Source: Frateuria edaphi
Lineage (GTDB): Bacteria > Pseudomonadota > Gammaproteobacteria > Xanthomonadales > Rhodanobacteraceae
Direction: 5' to 3'
DNA: 64,000 nucleotides
Assembly: GCF_021117405.1 (NCBI RefSeq)
Contig: NZ_CP088251.1
Span: 2,170,001 to 2,234,000 of the forward strand
The notes beneath the pieces are model-generated. The model was given only the letters and a program-made list of their open reading frames with translations. It searched no databases and was not told the origin of the DNA. The position numbers were made by a program, and so were the translations under genes. This document shows, one piece after another, positions 1-10,100 of the stretch; within the stretch, counting starts at the first letter, position 1, and each line of letters begins with the position of its first letter.

Positions 1-1440
1 CACCGCCTGCTCCAGCGCGGCGCTGTCGTAAGTCGCGCGGTCGCCGATCTTCGGGCGCACCACGACGTGCAGGCGGGCCAGCGCCGCCTCGCCCATCAAT
101 ACGGCCGAGTCGACGTGCTCGCCGTGCAGCGCATCGCGCAGCAGGTTCTCGATGCGCTCGCGCACCGTGGTGTTGAAGCGCTCGCGCGGCACGTAGACCA
201 GGCAGGTGTAGAAACGGCCGTAGCGATCGCGGCGCACGAACAGGCGCGTGCGGGCGCGCTGGCGCAGTTCCAGGATGCCGCTGGCAATGCCGGACAGTTC
301 GTCCTCGCTGCTCTGGAACAGCTCGTCGCGCGGCAGCGTCTCCAGGATGTGGCGCAGCGACTTGCCCGAGTAGGAGTCGCGCTTGAGACCCGAGCGGCAC
401 ATCACCGCCTCGACCTTCTGGCGCACCAGCGGCACGTCCTGCGGACGGGCCATGTAGGCGTTGGAGGAGAACAGGCCCAGGAAGCGCTGCTCGGCGATCG
501 GCTTGCCGTTCGCGTCGAACTTGAGCACGCCCACGTAATCCATGTAGCCAGGCCGGTGCACGTGCGAGCGGGCGTTGGTCTTGGTCAGGATGATCGCGTC
601 CGTCGAACCGGACTGCGGCAGCGACGAGGCGGCCAGGCTGCGCAGCGAGCGCGGCGCCATCGAGCGTTCGCTGCCGCGCAGGATGCCCAGGCCCGAATCG
701 TTGATGGCGCGCAGCACTTCCTCGCCGTCGGCCTCGGTCACCTCGTATTCGCGATAGCCCAGGAAGGTGAAGTTGTCGTCGGCCAGCCAGTGCAGGAACG
801 ACGAAGCCTCGCCCACCGCGCTCTCGCCCAGCGGCAGCTTGCGCTCCGGCAGCTCGGCGGCGATCGCCAGCGCCTTGTCGCGCATGGTCGCCCAGTCGTC
901 CACGGCAACGCGCACGTCTTCCAGCGCTGCCTCGACGCGCGCCTTGAGCGCGGCCTGCGCCGCTTCGTCGGCCACCCGGTCGACCTCGAAATGCATCACC
1001 GATTCCGGCTTGCCGCCGTCGCCGCCCAGCTGTTGCAGCTGCCCCGTGGCGTCGCGCGTGGCACCGACCACCGGGTGGATCACCGCATGGATCTGCAGGT
1101 CGTCCGAAGCAACCATGCTGACCGTGTCGACCAGGAACGGCATGTCGTCGGTGACGACCTCGATCACGCTGCGCCCGGCATGGCCGCGCTCGGGGTTGAA
1201 CACGCGCACCTTGGCGCGGCCCGGTTCACGCTGCTGGATGAAATCGAGGAGCCCGCCGATCAGGCCGGCCCATTCGCCCGGGGTGTGCAGGTCCACGTCG
1301 CTGTGCGCCATCCGCGCGAAGAAGGCGCCGATAAAAAATTGCGCCTCATCAAGGCGCCCGGTCGCAAAGCCGCTTTTCTTCAGTTCCTCGAAGACAGCCG
1401 GGGGAACCGTGCTGTCGCTGGTCGCGCGAATGGCATTCAT
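1..1440 (-). CDS. gdhB: NAD-specific glutamate dehydrogenase, N-terminal part (cut by window edge)
   Basis: Large (about 1,600 residue) NAD-dependent glutamate dehydrogenase of the GDH2 type, which deaminates glutamate to 2-oxoglutarate in the cytoplasm. Only the first 480 codons lie in the window and the reading frame runs off position 1. The start is the ATG at 1440-1438, giving MNAIRATSDSTVPPAVFEEL. Around residues 85-100 the segment TDDMPFLVDTVSM is visible, a signature of the ACT-like N-terminal region of this family; the catalytic domain would lie outside the window. It is transcribed away from the RND efflux operon, with a 490-base gap between them. Product confidence is good; the symbol is less certain because names differ between genera. 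Confidence 0.85.
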   Translation of the reverse strand, partial: MNAIRATSDSTVPPAVFEELKKSGFATGRLDEAQFFIGAFFARMAHSDVDLHTPGEWAGLIGGLLDFIQQREPGRAKVRVFNPERGHAGRSVIEVVTDDMPFLVDTVSMVASDDLQIHAVIHPVVGATRDATGQLQQLGGDGGKPESVMHFEVDRVADEAAQAALKARVEAALEDVRVAVDDWATMRDKALAIAAELPERKLPLGESAVGEASSFLHWLADDNFTFLGYREYEVTEADGEEVLRAINDSGLGILRGSERSMAPRSLRSLAASSLPQSGSTDAIILTKTNARSHVHRPGYMDYVGVLKFDANGKPIAEQRFLGLFSSNAYMARPQDVPLVRQKVEAVMCRSGLKRDSYSGKSLRHILETLPRDELFQSSEDELSGIASGILELRQRARTRLFVRRDRYGRFYTCLVYVPRERFNTTVRERIENLLRDALHGEHVDSAVLMGEAALARLHVVVRPKIGDRATYDSAALEQAV

Positions 1441-1930
1441 GGCATCTGCTTGTCAGTGGAAACGAGTGGTGCCCACGCTGGGGAGGCGTAAAGCCCGAAA
1501 AGGATACGCCTCGCGTCAGGTCGATTCCACCGATGAGGGCCCGTTGAGGCGAGTGCCCGGGCCCGTTGCCGTGGCCACGTTCAGCCGGTCTTGCGCACCT
1601 GGCAAGGCGATCCCTGCGCGGGAGCGAATCCCGTGCGCTACCGCATGGTGGCGACAATGCAACACGGTCGCGCAGGGAGCGCGTTTCTTCGTTCGAGGGG
1701 CGACTCGCTGCCCGGCCTTTGTCCACAACATCCGGCGGCGCGCAAGAACTTGGCCGCGGCGGTTCGCAAAATGTAAACTCACCGGTATAGTTGCGCGTTT
1801 CAGCCGACGGTCGCCCCGCCGCCGGCACGCCGTGTCACGACCACTGGCACTGGTCGGCCACGTCGGCACTCGTATGCTCCCCGGCTTCCCCGCCGCGTCC
1901 CCGGTCACGCCTCATAAGAATGGAGTTCCC
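1441..1930. other. Divergent intergenic region with efflux promoter
   Basis: This 490-base gap separates the glutamate dehydrogenase gene from the efflux operon. I see no credible gene: the overlapping frames on both strands lack a family match. Positions 1595-1690 hold degenerate pieces of the GGAGCGC palindrome family (see repeats). A plausible promoter for the rightward efflux operon lies at 1763-1791. Confidence 0.6.
1763..1791 (+). promoter_or_regulatory. Candidate sigma-70 promoter for RND efflux operon
   Basis: TTCGCA (1763-1768), a 17-base spacer, then TATAGT (1786-1791). The -10 matches five of six consensus bases and the -35 four of six. The predicted transcript would start near 1798 and have a leader of about 130 bases before the ATG at 1931. 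No regulator gene for the pump is adjacent. Confidence 0.45.
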
Positions 1931-3148
1931 ATGAAGTCCACGACAACGCGCACCCTGGCCCTGTGCCTCGGCATGCTCGCCCTCGCCGCCTGCGGCGGCA
2001 AGGACCAGCCGCAGGGGCAACAGCAGATGCCGCCGCCGCAGGTGGGTGTGATCACCCTCAAGGCGCAGACCGTGCCGCTGACCAAGGACCTGGTCGGACG
2101 CCTCTCTCCGTTCCGCAGCGCCGACGTGCGCGCCCGCGTGCCCGGCGTGCTGCTCAAGCGCACCTACGACGAAGGCACCGACGTCGAGAAGGGCCAGTTG
2201 CTGTTCCAGATCGACCCGGCTCCGCTGAAGGCCACGCTGGGTGCGGCCCAGGCGAGCCTGGCGCAGGCGCAGGCCAGCTACACCAACGCGAAGGTCAACG
2301 CCAGCCGCGCGCGTGAGCTCGCGCCCAAGGGCTATGTCTCCAAGTCCGACCTGGACAACGCATTGGCGACCGAGCGCAGCGCAGCAGCCGCCGTGCAGCA
2401 GGCACGCGCCTCGGTGCAGTCGGCGCAGATCAACCTGGGCTACGCCGATGTGCGCTCGCCGATCGACGGCCGCGCCGGCCAGCAGCAGGTCACCGAGGGC
2501 GCGCTGGTCGGCCAGGGCGAAGCCACGCTGCTGACCACCGTGGAGCAGATCGATCCGCTGTACGTGAACTTCAACATGAGCGTGTCCGAGCTCGAACAGC
2601 TGCGCCAGGCGCAGGGCCAGGGCAACGTCTCGCTGGCCGTCGCCGGCAAGAGCGGCCAGGACGCCAGCGTGCGCGTCAGCCTCCCCGACGGCACCGCCTA
2701 CGCGCAGCCGGGCGCGGTCGACTTCTCTTCCACCTCGGTGGACCCGGCGACCGGCGCGGTGACGCTGCGCGCGCGCATCCCCAATCCCGAGCACGCCCTG
2801 CTGCCCGGCATGTACGTCACGATCGAAGCGTCGCTCGGCCAGCGCCACAACGTGTTCGTGGTGCCACAGGCGGCGGTGCTGCGTGACACCGTCGGTGCCT
2901 ACGTCTTCGTGGTCGGCCCCGATGGCAAGGTCGCGCGCCACGACGTCACCACCGCCTCCATGCAGGAGGGCAACTGGGTTGTCACCAGCGGCCTGAAGGC
3001 CGGCGAGAAGGTGATCGTCTCGGGGGTGCAGAACGTCAAGGAAGGCGCCCCGGCCAACCCCTCCCCGTGGCAGCCGCCGGCCCCGGCCGGCCAGGCTCCG
3101 GCGGCCGCGAAGGCGCCGGCCGCCGCCGCGACCGCGCGCGGCAAGTAA
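1931..3148 (+). CDS. RND efflux periplasmic adaptor lipoprotein (MexA/AcrA family)
   Basis: Membrane fusion protein that links an inner-membrane RND pump to an outer-membrane channel in the periplasm. The 405-residue product starts at 1931, five bases after GGAG; the open frame extends far upstream but without family similarity. Residues 1-21 form a lipoprotein signal with lipobox LAAC and acylated Cys21, followed by CGGKDQ. Next come a barrel/lipoyl half-motif (VRARVPGVLL), an alpha-hairpin (about 95-165, heptad-rich with many Ala and Gln), the second lipoyl half (YADVRSPIDGRAG), and a C-terminal membrane-proximal domain ending in an Ala/Pro-rich tail. The RND pump starts 14 bases after its stop. 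No TolC-type channel gene is present, so the pump probably uses an unlinked one. Confidence 0.93.
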   Translation: MKSTTTRTLALCLGMLALAACGGKDQPQGQQQMPPPQVGVITLKAQTVPLTKDLVGRLSPFRSADVRARVPGVLLKRTYDEGTDVEKGQLLFQIDPAPLKATLGAAQASLAQAQASYTNAKVNASRARELAPKGYVSKSDLDNALATERSAAAAVQQARASVQSAQINLGYADVRSPIDGRAGQQQVTEGALVGQGEATLLTTVEQIDPLYVNFNMSVSELEQLRQAQGQGNVSLAVAGKSGQDASVRVSLPDGTAYAQPGAVDFSSTSVDPATGAVTLRARIPNPEHALLPGMYVTIEASLGQRHNVFVVPQAAVLRDTVGAYVFVVGPDGKVARHDVTTASMQEGNWVVTSGLKAGEKVIVSGVQNVKEGAPANPSPWQPPAPAGQAPAAAKAPAAAATARGK

Positions 3149-3162
3149 CGGAGCCTTACGTC

Positions 3163-6100
3163 ATGCCGAGTTTCTTCATCGACCGCCCGATCTTTGCCTG
3201 GGTGGTGGCCATCCTGATCTCGCTGGGCGGCGTGCTGGCCATCCTCAACCTGGGCGTGGAGTCCTACCCCAACATCGCGCCACCCTCGGTGACGGTCAGT
3301 GCGTCCTATCCGGGCGCCAGTGCCGAGACCACCGAGAAGGCGGTCACCCAGGTCATCGAACAGCAGCTGACGGGCATCGACCATCTGCTGTACTTCAGTT
3401 CCTCATCCAGCGCCAGCGGCCGCGCCAGCATCACGCTGACCTTCGAGAGCGGCACCGACCCGGACATTGCCCAGGTGCAGGTGCAGAACAAGGTCTCGCT
3501 GGCCACGCCGCGCCTGCCCTCGGAAGTAACGCAGCAGGGCGTGGTGGTGGCCAAGGCCAACGCCGGCTTCCTGATGGTGGTGGCGCTGAAGTCCGAGAAC
3601 CCCAGCATCGACCGCGACCGCCTGAGCGACATCGTCGGCTCGCAGGTGCTCGACCAGATCGCGCGCGTGCCGGGCGTGGGCAGCACCAACCAGTTCGGCT
3701 CCGAGTATGCCATGCGTATCTGGCTCAACCCGGACAAGCTGCACGGCTACGACCTCTCGGCCACCGAAGTGCTGAACGCGATCCGCGCGCAGAACGTGCA
3801 GTTCGCCGCCGGCTCGATCGGTGCCGATCCGGCGCTGCCTGGCCAGGGCTTCACCGCCACGGTGTCGACCGAAGGACGCTTCACCACGCCCGAGCAGTTC
3901 GCCGGCATCATCCTGCGCGCCAACCCGGACGGCACCACTGTCAAGCTGGGCGACGTGGCCCGGATCAGCTTCGGCCCCGGCAACTACGGCTTCAACACCA
4001 CGGTGGACGGCAAGCCGATCGGCGCCTTCGCGATCCAGCTGCTGCCCGGCGCCAACGCGCTCAACGTGGCCACTGCCGTGCGCGGCAAGATGGACGAGCT
4101 GGCGCCCAGCTTTCCGCCGGGCGTGACCTGGTTCAGCCCGTACGACAGCACCACCTTCGTGAAGATCTCCATCGACGAAGTGGTGCACACGCTGATCGAG
4201 GCGATCATCCTCGTCTTCCTGGTGATGCTGCTGTTCCTGCAGAACATCCGCGCCACCATCATCCCGACGCTGGTGATCCCGGTCGCGCTGCTGGGCACGT
4301 TCCTGGGCATGCTGGTGCTGGGCTTCACCATCAACCAGCTGACCCTGTTCGGCATGGTGCTGGCCATCGGCATCGTGGTCGACGACGCGATCGTGGTGAT
4401 CGAGAACGTCGAACGCATCATGACCGAGGAGAACCTGTCGCCGAAGGAGGCCACGCGCAAGGCGATGGGCCAAATCACCGGCGCAGTGGTGGCGATCACC
4501 GTGGTGCTGACCGCGGTGTTCGTGCCCTCGGCGCTGCAGCCGGGTGCCTCGGGCATCATCTACAAGCAGTTCGCGCTGACCATTGCGGTGTCGATGGGTT
4601 TCTCGGCCTTCCTGGCGCTTTCCTTCACGCCGGCGCTGTGCGCGAGCTTCCTCAAGCCCGAGCACCACAAGAAGAAGAACGTCGTCTTCCGCAAGTTCAA
4701 CCAGTTCTTCGACTGGACCACGCGCACCTACACCGGCCACGTCGGCGGCGCCGTGCGGCACGCGCCGCGCTGGATGTTCGTGTTCGTGCTGGTCGCGGTG
4801 CTGGCCGGCTTCCTGTACACCCGCCTGCCCGGCAGCTTCCTGCCCGAGGAGGACCAGGGTTACGCGATGTCGATCATCCAGCTGCCGCCGGGAGCTACTC
4901 GCCAACGCACCGAAGAGGTGATGGCCGACATGCTGAAGGTCCTGAAAAAGGATCCCGCGGTCGACACCGTACTGCAGGTCGCCGGCTTCAGCTTCATCGG
5001 TTCCGGCGAGAACGCCGGCATGGCCTTCATCAAGCTCAAGGACTGGGCCGAGCGTGACGTCACCGCCGCGGAATTCATCCAGCGGGCGAACATGTCGTTG
5101 TTCCAGATCCACGACGCACGCATCTTCGTGGTCAACATCCCGACGGTGCAGGGCCTGGGCCAGTTCGGCGGCTTCGACATGTACCTGCAGGATCGCAGCG
5201 GCGCGGGGCGCGAAGCGCTCACGCAGGCGCGCAACACGCTGCTGGGCAAGGCCAGCCAGGATCCGGTGCTGACCGGCGTGCGCCCCAATGCGCTTGAAGA
5301 CGCGCCGCAGTTGCACCTGGACGTGGACCGCGTGCAGGCACAGTCGATGGGCCTGTCGGTGGGCGACATCTACAACGCGGTTGGCCTGATGCTGGCGCCG
5401 GTGTACGTCAACGACTTCACCTACGGCGGGCGCGTCAAGCGCGTGATCATGCAGGCCGACGCGGCCTATCGCATGAGCCCGGACGCGCTGCAGCACTTCT
5501 TCACCCCGAGCAGTACGCAGGCCACGGCCGCGGGCACGCCGGAGATGATCCCGCTGTCGAACGTGGTGCACGCCGACTGGCAGATGGGCTCGCCCTCGCT
5601 GAACCGCTACAACGGTTACGCCGCGGTCGAGATCGTCGGCTCGCCGACGCCAGGGCATGCGTCGGGCGAGGCGATGACCGAGATGGAGAAGATCGTCACC
5701 AACGACCTGCCGCAGGGTTACGGCTTCGACTGGACCGGCCAGTCCTACCAGGAAATCCTTTCCGGCAACGCCGCCACGCTGCTGATGGTGCTGTCGATCG
5801 TGATCGTGTTCCTGGCGTTGGCGGCGCTCTACGAGAGCTGGTCGATCCCGGTCTCGGTGCTGCTGGTGCTGCCGCTGGGCCTCCTGGGCGCGGTGGTGTT
5901 CACGCTGTTGCGCGGGCTGCCCAACGACATCTACTTCAAGGTGGGCCTGATCACGGTGATCGGCCTGGCGGCGAAGAACGCGATCCTGATCGTGGAGTTC
6001 GCGGTCGAGCAGCAAGCGCACGGCCGCACGTTGCGCGAGGGCGTGATCGAGGCGGCACGCCTGCGACTGCGCCCGATCCTGATGACCTCGCTGGCTTTCA

Positions 6101-6342
6101 TCCTGGGTGTGTTCCCGCTGTTCATCTCCAGCGGCGCCGGCGCGAACGCACGGCATGCGATCGGCACCGGCGTAGTCGGCGGCATGCTGTTCGCCACGTT
6201 CCTGGGTGTTCTGCTGATCCCGGTGTTTTACGTGGTGGTGCGTCGCCTGCTTGGCGACACGCTCGATGGCGACGGTCCCGCGCAGCCGGGGATCGGCCAC
6301 GGGCCGCATACATTCGATTCCGATCCACGTCGCGGGCATTAG
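3163..6342 (+). CDS. RND multidrug efflux pump, inner-membrane permease (HAE1/AcrB family)
   Basis: Proton-driven exporter of 1,059 residues, normal for AcrB/MexB relatives. The start MPSFFIDRPIFAWVVAILIS follows a GGAG ribosome site at 3150-3153. It has the family's N-terminal transmembrane helix, a large periplasmic porter loop, the first central helix bundle, and the essential aspartate pair in GIVVDDAIVVIENV (Asp407 and Asp408, the E. coli numbering exactly). A second periplasmic loop and helix bundle follow, including GLAAKNAILIVEFA near residue 940. It is co-transcribed with the adaptor upstream. Substrates cannot be read from sequence. The gene ends at a repeat and a strong bidirectional terminator. 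Confidence 0.95.
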   Translation: MPSFFIDRPIFAWVVAILISLGGVLAILNLGVESYPNIAPPSVTVSASYPGASAETTEKAVTQVIEQQLTGIDHLLYFSSSSSASGRASITLTFESGTDPDIAQVQVQNKVSLATPRLPSEVTQQGVVVAKANAGFLMVVALKSENPSIDRDRLSDIVGSQVLDQIARVPGVGSTNQFGSEYAMRIWLNPDKLHGYDLSATEVLNAIRAQNVQFAAGSIGADPALPGQGFTATVSTEGRFTTPEQFAGIILRANPDGTTVKLGDVARISFGPGNYGFNTTVDGKPIGAFAIQLLPGANALNVATAVRGKMDELAPSFPPGVTWFSPYDSTTFVKISIDEVVHTLIEAIILVFLVMLLFLQNIRATIIPTLVIPVALLGTFLGMLVLGFTINQLTLFGMVLAIGIVVDDAIVVIENVERIMTEENLSPKEATRKAMGQITGAVVAITVVLTAVFVPSALQPGASGIIYKQFALTIAVSMGFSAFLALSFTPALCASFLKPEHHKKKNVVFRKFNQFFDWTTRTYTGHVGGAVRHAPRWMFVFVLVAVLAGFLYTRLPGSFLPEEDQGYAMSIIQLPPGATRQRTEEVMADMLKVLKKDPAVDTVLQVAGFSFIGSGENAGMAFIKLKDWAERDVTAAEFIQRANMSLFQIHDARIFVVNIPTVQGLGQFGGFDMYLQDRSGAGREALTQARNTLLGKASQDPVLTGVRPNALEDAPQLHLDVDRVQAQSMGLSVGDIYNAVGLMLAPVYVNDFTYGGRVKRVIMQADAAYRMSPDALQHFFTPSSTQATAAGTPEMIPLSNVVHADWQMGSPSLNRYNGYAAVEIVGSPTPGHASGEAMTEMEKIVTNDLPQGYGFDWTGQSYQEILSGNAATLLMVLSIVIVFLALAALYESWSIPVSVLLVLPLGLLGAVVFTLLRGLPNDIYFKVGLITVIGLAAKNAILIVEFAVEQQAHGRTLREGVIEAARLRLRPILMTSLAFILGVFPLFISSGAGANARHAIGTGVVGGMLFATFLGVLLIPVFYVVVRRLLGDTLDGDGPAQPGIGHGPHTFDSDPRRGH

Positions 6343-6349
6343 CCGCCCG

Positions 6350-6395
6350 CTCCCTCTCCCCTCTCCGGGGAGAGGGTCGGGATGGGGGGCCGGGG
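6350..6395 (+). repeat. Palindromic repeat, family B, copy 1
   Basis: Contains a perfect 10-bp stem, CCCTCTCCCC (6352-6361) and GGGGAGAGGG (6367-6376), with a five-base loop, followed by a TCGGGATGGGG-type tail. An inverted, more degenerate copy lies at 6517-6556. A second pair with the same layout sits at 9968-10100. Confidence 0.7.
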
Positions 6396-6414
6396 CTCGC
6401 CTCGGGCCAAGACG

Positions 6415-6445
6415 AAAAAGCCCGGGCAATGCCCGGGCTTTTTTT
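6415..6445. terminator. Bidirectional rho-independent terminator
   Basis: Stem GCCCGGGC / GCCCGGGC with an AAT loop, flanked by five A on the left and a T run on the right. It sits between the convergent ends of the RND pump gene (6342, plus) and the acyl-CoA dehydrogenase gene (6564, minus), so it can stop both transcripts. Confidence 0.85.
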
Positions 6446-6516
6446 GGCTAGACGAAACGGCTGGTTTGCAGGGGGCAACCCTTACGAAGGGTATCTCTGT
6501 CGACTTCCCCGCGAGG

Positions 6517-6556
6517 CCCGCCCTCACCCCAGCCATCTCCCCACTGGAGACGGAGC
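6517..6556 (-). repeat. Palindromic repeat, family B, copy 2 (inverted)
   Basis: Read on the minus strand this segment resembles copy 1: a CCGTCTCC...GGGGAGA stem followed by GGCTGGGGTGAGGGC. It lies immediately downstream of the acyl-CoA dehydrogenase stop and faces copy 1 across the terminator. Confidence 0.55.
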
Positions 6557-6563
6557 AGAACGC

Positions 6564-7724
<1,161 letters not shown>

Positions 7725-7798
7725 GGGGCGGCTCCAAGGCTTGGCGAAGCCCGCTAGTTTAACCGACCCTCATGCGCGCCCGTAGGGTGGGGTCACGC

Positions 7799-7827
7799 TT
7801 GACGCCCACGCCACCGCCGCCTAGCCT
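7799..7827 (+). promoter_or_regulatory. Candidate promoter of regulator-metH unit
   Basis: TTGACG (7799-7804), a 17-base spacer and TAGCCT (7822-7827). The -35 is strong and the -10 weak. A start near 7834 would place the palindrome at 7835-7850 directly on the transcription start. Confidence 0.4.
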
Positions 7828-7834
7828 ATCCATC

Positions 7835-7850
7835 TTCGCATCGCGATGAA
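7835..7850. promoter_or_regulatory. Candidate operator palindrome
   Basis: TTCGCATCGCGATGAA, with a perfect 10-base core CATCGCGATG at 7839-7848. It lies between the predicted start site and the ATG of an ArsR-type regulator, the usual place for an autoregulatory operator in that family. The same palindrome is not present in front of metH, which may therefore be read from this promoter. Confidence 0.35.
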
Positions 7851-7859
7851 AGGATGAAA

Positions 7860-8786
7860 ATGGATCTGGCGACCGCCTCCGGCGTCCTGCGCCTGCTGGC
7901 CGATCCCACCCGCGTGCGGCTGCTGGCATTGCTGGAGCGCGAGGAACTGACCGTGGCCGAGCTGGCGCAGGTGCTGCACCTGGCCCAGCCGCGCGTGTCC
8001 ACGCACCTGGCCAAACTCAAGGAAGCCGAGCTCGTGCGCGATCGCCGCGCCGGCGTGTCGGCCTACTACCGCGCCAATAACGAGGGCGACTCGCACCAGC
8101 ACGCCCTGCTCCACTCGCTGCGCGAGAGCATCGACGATGCCCTGTTGCGCGAGGACGCTGCCCGCCTGCCATCCGTGCTGGCCAATCGCGCCCGTGCGGA
8201 AGGCTGGGCCGATACCGTCGCCGGCGACATGGAACGCCACTACTCGCCCGGCCGCACCTGGGAAACCCTTGCCCGCTCGCTGCTGCAGCTGCTGGAAACC
8301 GGCGACGTACTGGACATCGCCTCGGGCGACGGCATCACCGCCGAGTTGCTGGCCCCGCACGCGCGCTCGATCGTCTGCGTGGATTCGAGCGACCGCGTGG
8401 TTGCCGCGGCCGCACAACGTCTGAAGGCCTTTTCGAACGTGGAAGTGCGCGAGGGAGACATGCACGCGCTGGACCTGGGCAAGCGTCGCTTCGACCTGGT
8501 GCTGATGCTGCACGCACTGACCTATGCCGAACGCCCGTCCCAGGCCGTGGCCGAGGCGGCGCGCCTGCTCCGCAGCGGTGGCCGTTTGCTGGCGGTGACG
8601 TTGGGCAAGCACGACCATCGCACCGCGGTCGAGCCGTTCGACCACCGCAACCTCGGCTTCACGAGCGAGGAGCTGTCGGGTCTGGCCACCGACGCCGGCC
8701 TGAGCGTGTCCAGCTGCGTGCGCCTGAGCCGGGAGCGCAAGGCGCCGCACTTCGAAGTGATCAGCCTGCTGGCGCGCAAGCCGTAA
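7860..8786 (+). CDS. ArsR-family regulator fused to a SAM-dependent methyltransferase domain
   Basis: 308 residues with two domains. Residues 1-75 are a winged helix of the ArsR type (ADPTRVRLLALLEREEL, then recognition helix LAQPRVSTHLAKLKEAELV). Residues about 110-308 are a class I methyltransferase fold with SAM motif I VLDIASGDG at 150-158, acidic VCVDSS after strand 2, and FDLVLMLHALTYAERP. Metal-binding cysteines of classic ArsR sensors are absent from the wing region. ATG 7860 is preferred over 7854 because AAGG at 7850-7853 gives it proper spacing. The gene lies just upstream of split metH. ArsR regulators of methionine genes that sense S-adenosylhomocysteine (SahR) are known in Proteobacteria; SAM/SAH sensing by the second domain is an inference here. 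Confidence 0.82.
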   Translation: MDLATASGVLRLLADPTRVRLLALLEREELTVAELAQVLHLAQPRVSTHLAKLKEAELVRDRRAGVSAYYRANNEGDSHQHALLHSLRESIDDALLREDAARLPSVLANRARAEGWADTVAGDMERHYSPGRTWETLARSLLQLLETGDVLDIASGDGITAELLAPHARSIVCVDSSDRVVAAAAQRLKAFSNVEVREGDMHALDLGKRRFDLVLMLHALTYAERPSQAVAEAARLLRSGGRLLAVTLGKHDHRTAVEPFDHRNLGFTSEELSGLATDAGLSVSSCVRLSRERKAPHFEVISLLARKP

Positions 8787-8791
8787 TCGAT

Positions 8792-8815
8792 CCTTCCCCC
8801 GCGCGCGGGGGAAGG
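8792..8815. repeat. Perfect 24-base palindrome
   Basis: CCTTCCCCCGCG followed directly by its reverse complement, in the 84-base gap between the regulator and metH. It lacks a T run, so it may be an intergenic repeat or an attenuating hairpin rather than a full terminator. Confidence 0.6.
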
Positions 8816-8870
8816 TGCCAAAGGGCGAATGAGGGGGCCCGCCTCATGCCCGCACAGCCGAGAAAACACC

Positions 8871-9950
8871 ATGTCCACCCTGCCCTGGCTCCATCCCGAT
8901 CGCGTCGCCCAACTCGAACGGGCGCTGCGCGAGCGCATCCTGATCCTCGACGGCGCCATGGGCACCATGTTGCAGGGCCATGCGCTGGACGAGTCCGGCT
9001 TCCGCGGCGAGCGCTTCGCGCATGGGCATGACGACCAGCACGACCACTCGCACCCCGGCAGCTGCGACCTCAAGGGCAACAACGACCTGCTCTCGCTTAC
9101 CCGCCCGGAGCTGATCCGTGGCGTGCACGAGGCCTATCTCGATGCCGGCGCGGACCTGCTCGAGACCAACACGTTCAATTCCACCCGCATCAGCCAGGCC
9201 GATTACCACCTCGAGCACCTCGCCTACGAATTGAACCTCGAAGGCGCACGGCTGGCGCGCACCGCCTGCGATGCCTGGACCCTGAAAACGCCGGACCGGC
9301 CCCGCTTCGTCATCGGCGTGCTCGGGCCGACCAGCCGTACCGCGTCGCTCTCGCCGGACGTCAACGACCCGGGCTTCCGCAACGTCACATTCGAGGAGCT
9401 TGCGGCCAATTACCGCGAATCCGCCGCCGGCCTGATCGACGGTGGCGCCGACGTCGTGATGGTGGAAACCATCTTCGACACGCTCAACGCCAAGGCTGCG
9501 CTGTTCGCCCTGTCCGAGCTCTTCATCGAACGCGGTGCGCGCGTGCCGATCATGGTCTCCGGCACCATCACCGACCGCTCCGGCCGCACGCTCTCGGGCC
9601 AGACCGCCGAGGCTTTCTACTATTCGATCGCCCACGCCCGCCCCCTCGCCGTGGGCCTGAACTGCGCGCTCGGCGCCGCCGACCTGCGCCCGCACGTGCA
9701 GACCCTGGCCGACATCGCCGAGTGCTACGTCAGCACCCATCCCAACGCCGGCCTGCCCAACGCCTTCGCCGAATACGACGAGACGCCCGCGCAGATGGCC
9801 AGCGTCGTCGCCGGGTTCGCGCGCGACGGCCTGCTCAACCTGGTCGGCGGCTGCTGCGGCACCACGCCGGCGCACATCGCGGCGATCGCCGAGGCGGTGC
9901 GTGACTGTGCGCCGCGCAGGTTGCCCGGTGCCGTGCAGGAGGCGGCATGA
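8871..9950 (+). CDS. metH: Methionine synthase, homocysteine-binding (N-terminal) protein
   Basis: First half of cobalamin-dependent methionine synthase: the zinc (beta/alpha)8 barrel that binds and activates homocysteine. 359 residues, starting at [10 protein letters not shown]. Motifs are [40 protein letters not shown], and the zinc ligands Cys265 (GLNCALG) and Cys328-Cys329 (GGCCGTTP), corresponding to E. coli Cys247/310/311. Residues 51-61 form a histidine-rich insertion ([11 protein letters not shown]) absent from E. coli MetH. The remaining MetH domains are a separate gene starting 163 bases downstream. Two-protein MetH occurs in related bacteria, to my knowledge, so this is probably not a recent break. 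No ribosome site is obvious. Confidence 0.92.
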   Translation: MSTLPWLHPDRVAQLERALRERILILDGAMGTMLQGHALDESGFRGERFAHGHDDQHDHSHPGSCDLKGNNDLLSLTRPELIRGVHEAYLDAGADLLETNTFNSTRISQADYHLEHLAYELNLEGARLARTACDAWTLKTPDRPRFVIGVLGPTSRTASLSPDVNDPGFRNVTFEELAANYRESAAGLIDGGADVVMVETIFDTLNAKAALFALSELFIERGARVPIMVSGTITDRSGRTLSGQTAEAFYYSIAHARPLAVGLNCALGAADLRPHVQTLADIAECYVSTHPNAGLPNAFAEYDETPAQMASVVAGFARDGLLNLVGGCCGTTPAHIAAIAEAVRDCAPRRLPGAVQEAA

Positions 9951-9967
9951 GCGCCGCCTACCCATTG

Positions 9968-10002
9968 CCTCTCCCCTCCGGGGAGACGGTCGGGGTGAGG
10001 GG
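9968..10002 (+). repeat. Palindromic repeat, family B, copy 3
   Basis: CCTCTCCCCTCCGGGGAGA stem followed by CGGTCGGGGTGAGGGG. It lies inside the gap between the two metH genes and is paired with an inverted copy at 10057-10100. Confidence 0.65.
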
Positions 10003-10056
10003 CCGCTCCAGCAAAAAGCCCGCATCCACGTCCGCTCTTTTGCAGTTCTCCGCAAG

Positions 10057-10100
10057 CCCCGTCCCCTCACATCGATCCTCTCCCCACGCCGGAGAGGAGG
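10057..10100 (-). repeat. Palindromic repeat, family B, copy 4 (inverted)
   Basis: On the minus strand it reads CCTCTCC...GGGGAGAGG, then TGTGAGGGGACGGGG. It faces copy 3 about 55 bases away, so the metH intergenic RNA could fold into one long stem. Confidence 0.6.

Noticed and set aside
3403-6429. A 1,008-residue minus-strand open frame opposite the RND pump
   Set aside because: Shadow of a GC-rich gene: rich in His, Arg and Gln, no domains, and fully antisense to an unmistakable AcrB-family protein. The same applies to the long frames opposite uvrA (38036-41107) and ileS (27996-30878).
8787-8870. SAH or cobalamin riboswitch upstream of metH
   Set aside because: The 84-base gap holds a plain palindrome and no recognisable B12 box or SAH-riboswitch core. 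The 163-base gap between the metH genes likewise contains only repeats.
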